A stretch of DNA of 20,824 bases. Origin: a virus. Both the position numbers and the translations under genes were made by a program. Shown one piece after another: positions 20,431 to 20,824 of the stretch. The notes beneath the pieces were generated by a model. It searched no databases. It saw nothing but the letters and a program-made list of their open reading frames with translations, and had not been told where the DNA came from. Position 1 is the stretch's first letter. Each line of letters opens with the position of its first letter. The stretch lies in the IMG/VR virus record IMGVR_UViG_3300010883_013985, positions 1 through 20,824 of that record; one strand, written 5' to 3'.

Positions 20431-20824
20431 AACAATAATCCCCGACATAATGAGAAAATTTAAGCCGTTTGGTATTAAACCACACCAGCTTCCTAACGCT
20501 ATTGGAATGTGGCCTAATGAGCAGGAGTGTCTACTATGGTGCGCCCTGAACTCCGACCTAGATGGCAACTGGATGGAAATTGGCTCATTCTGTGGTGGGT
20601 CTGCTGTTCTTCTTTGTTTAACAAGAAGGATGACTAATAACAAATCCAACAGTGTTTATTCTGTTGACTGTGACTTTGAAAAATATCAAGCTATAGCCGG
20701 AACTCAATCATATGTGGGTGAAAACGCTATGGGGATGTTTGATTATAATGTTTATAAAAGGGGTGCGTTTCAAGATTTATGTAGACAGGTAAACTGTTAT
20801 AGCGACAACATACCCGAACATTAC
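20423..20824 (+). CDS. Class I SAM-dependent methyltransferase, N-terminal part, partial
   Basis: The frame runs off the right edge of the window; 134 codons are visible from ATG 20423, which overlaps the preceding stop region by 8 bases. MEIGSFCGGSAVLL (residues 51-64) matches motif I, the SAM-binding loop, and VYSVDCDF some 20 residues later matches the acidic end of strand 2. Together they suggest the Methyltransf_24-type group often found beside glycosyltransferases. It may methylate a sugar or a protein; the substrate is unknown. The missing C-terminus prevents naming the subfamily. Confidence 0.72.
   Translation, partial: MLETIIPDIMRKFKPFGIKPHQLPNAIGMWPNEQECLLWCALNSDLDGNWMEIGSFCGGSAVLLCLTRRMTNNKSNSVYSVDCDFEKYQAIAGTQSYVGENAMGMFDYNVYKRGAFQDLCRQVNCYSDNIPEHY

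Noticed and set aside
1-20824. tRNA genes or ribosomal RNA
   Set aside because: No intergenic stretch is long enough and no tRNA-like cloverleaf with CCA-side sequence was seen.
1-20824. TATAAT boxes elsewhere (for example around 1850, 8268 and 10022) as promoters
   Set aside because: They lie inside genes, lack TG extensions or -35 boxes, and are expected by chance in AT-rich DNA.

Overview
This window is a densely packed, single-strand stretch of a double-stranded DNA phage genome, or of a viral contig from a metagenome. Every supported gene lies on the + strand. Gaps are at most about 32 bases and many neighbours overlap (ATGA, TTGA, TAATG and ATGAGTAA junctions). No stretch over 300 bases lacks a gene. 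I see no rRNA, tRNA, insertion sequence, CRISPR array or clear hairpin terminator. TAA, TAG and TGA all end genes, and Shine-Dalgarno-like sequences precede many starts, so the standard bacterial code and a bacterial host are likely. The DNA is AT-rich. The gene content (class II ribonucleotide reductase, dUTPase, PhoH, phage RecA/UvsX, DnaB, primase, dNMP kinase, DnaE, SSB) fits a large tailed phage. The host cannot be named from sequence alone.

Layout. Positions 2-1716 hold nucleotide metabolism and PhoH: the C-terminal end of a B12-dependent ribonucleotide reductase, dUTPase and PhoH. Positions 1718-3863 hold a FmdB-type zinc ribbon protein and five small unrecognised genes. Positions 3856-6146 form a recombination block: a RecA/UvsX-like recombinase, a Vsr/EDxHD-like nuclease, a possible recombination mediator and a zinc-ribbon protein. 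Positions 6149-10390 hold the DnaB-type helicase, TOPRIM primase, dNMP kinase and a RecB/Cas4-like nuclease with a probable Fe-S cluster. Positions 10399-15267 hold a bacterial-type replicative DNA polymerase (DnaE, Pol III alpha) split into two genes 1.4 kb apart. Between the halves sit a small unknown gene, a PD-(D/E)XK nuclease and a DnaQ-type proofreading exonuclease. Positions 15300-16216 hold an unknown gene and SSB. From 16209 to the end is a sugar/modification block: three GT-B glycosyltransferases, a GNA1-type glucosamine-6-phosphate acetyltransferase and the start of a class I methyltransferase.

How the genes fit together. The left and middle parts supply dNTPs and a near-complete replisome (polymerase, proofreading, helicase, primase, SSB) plus recombination. 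No sliding clamp or clamp loader is visible here. The right part could make and transfer an N-acetylglucosamine-derived sugar onto virion, host or DNA targets; the acceptor is unknown. The most notable features are the non-intein split of DnaE just after its third catalytic aspartate, with the proofreader encoded inside the split, the GNA1-family enzyme next to glycosyltransferases, and a glycosyltransferase carrying an internal zinc ribbon.
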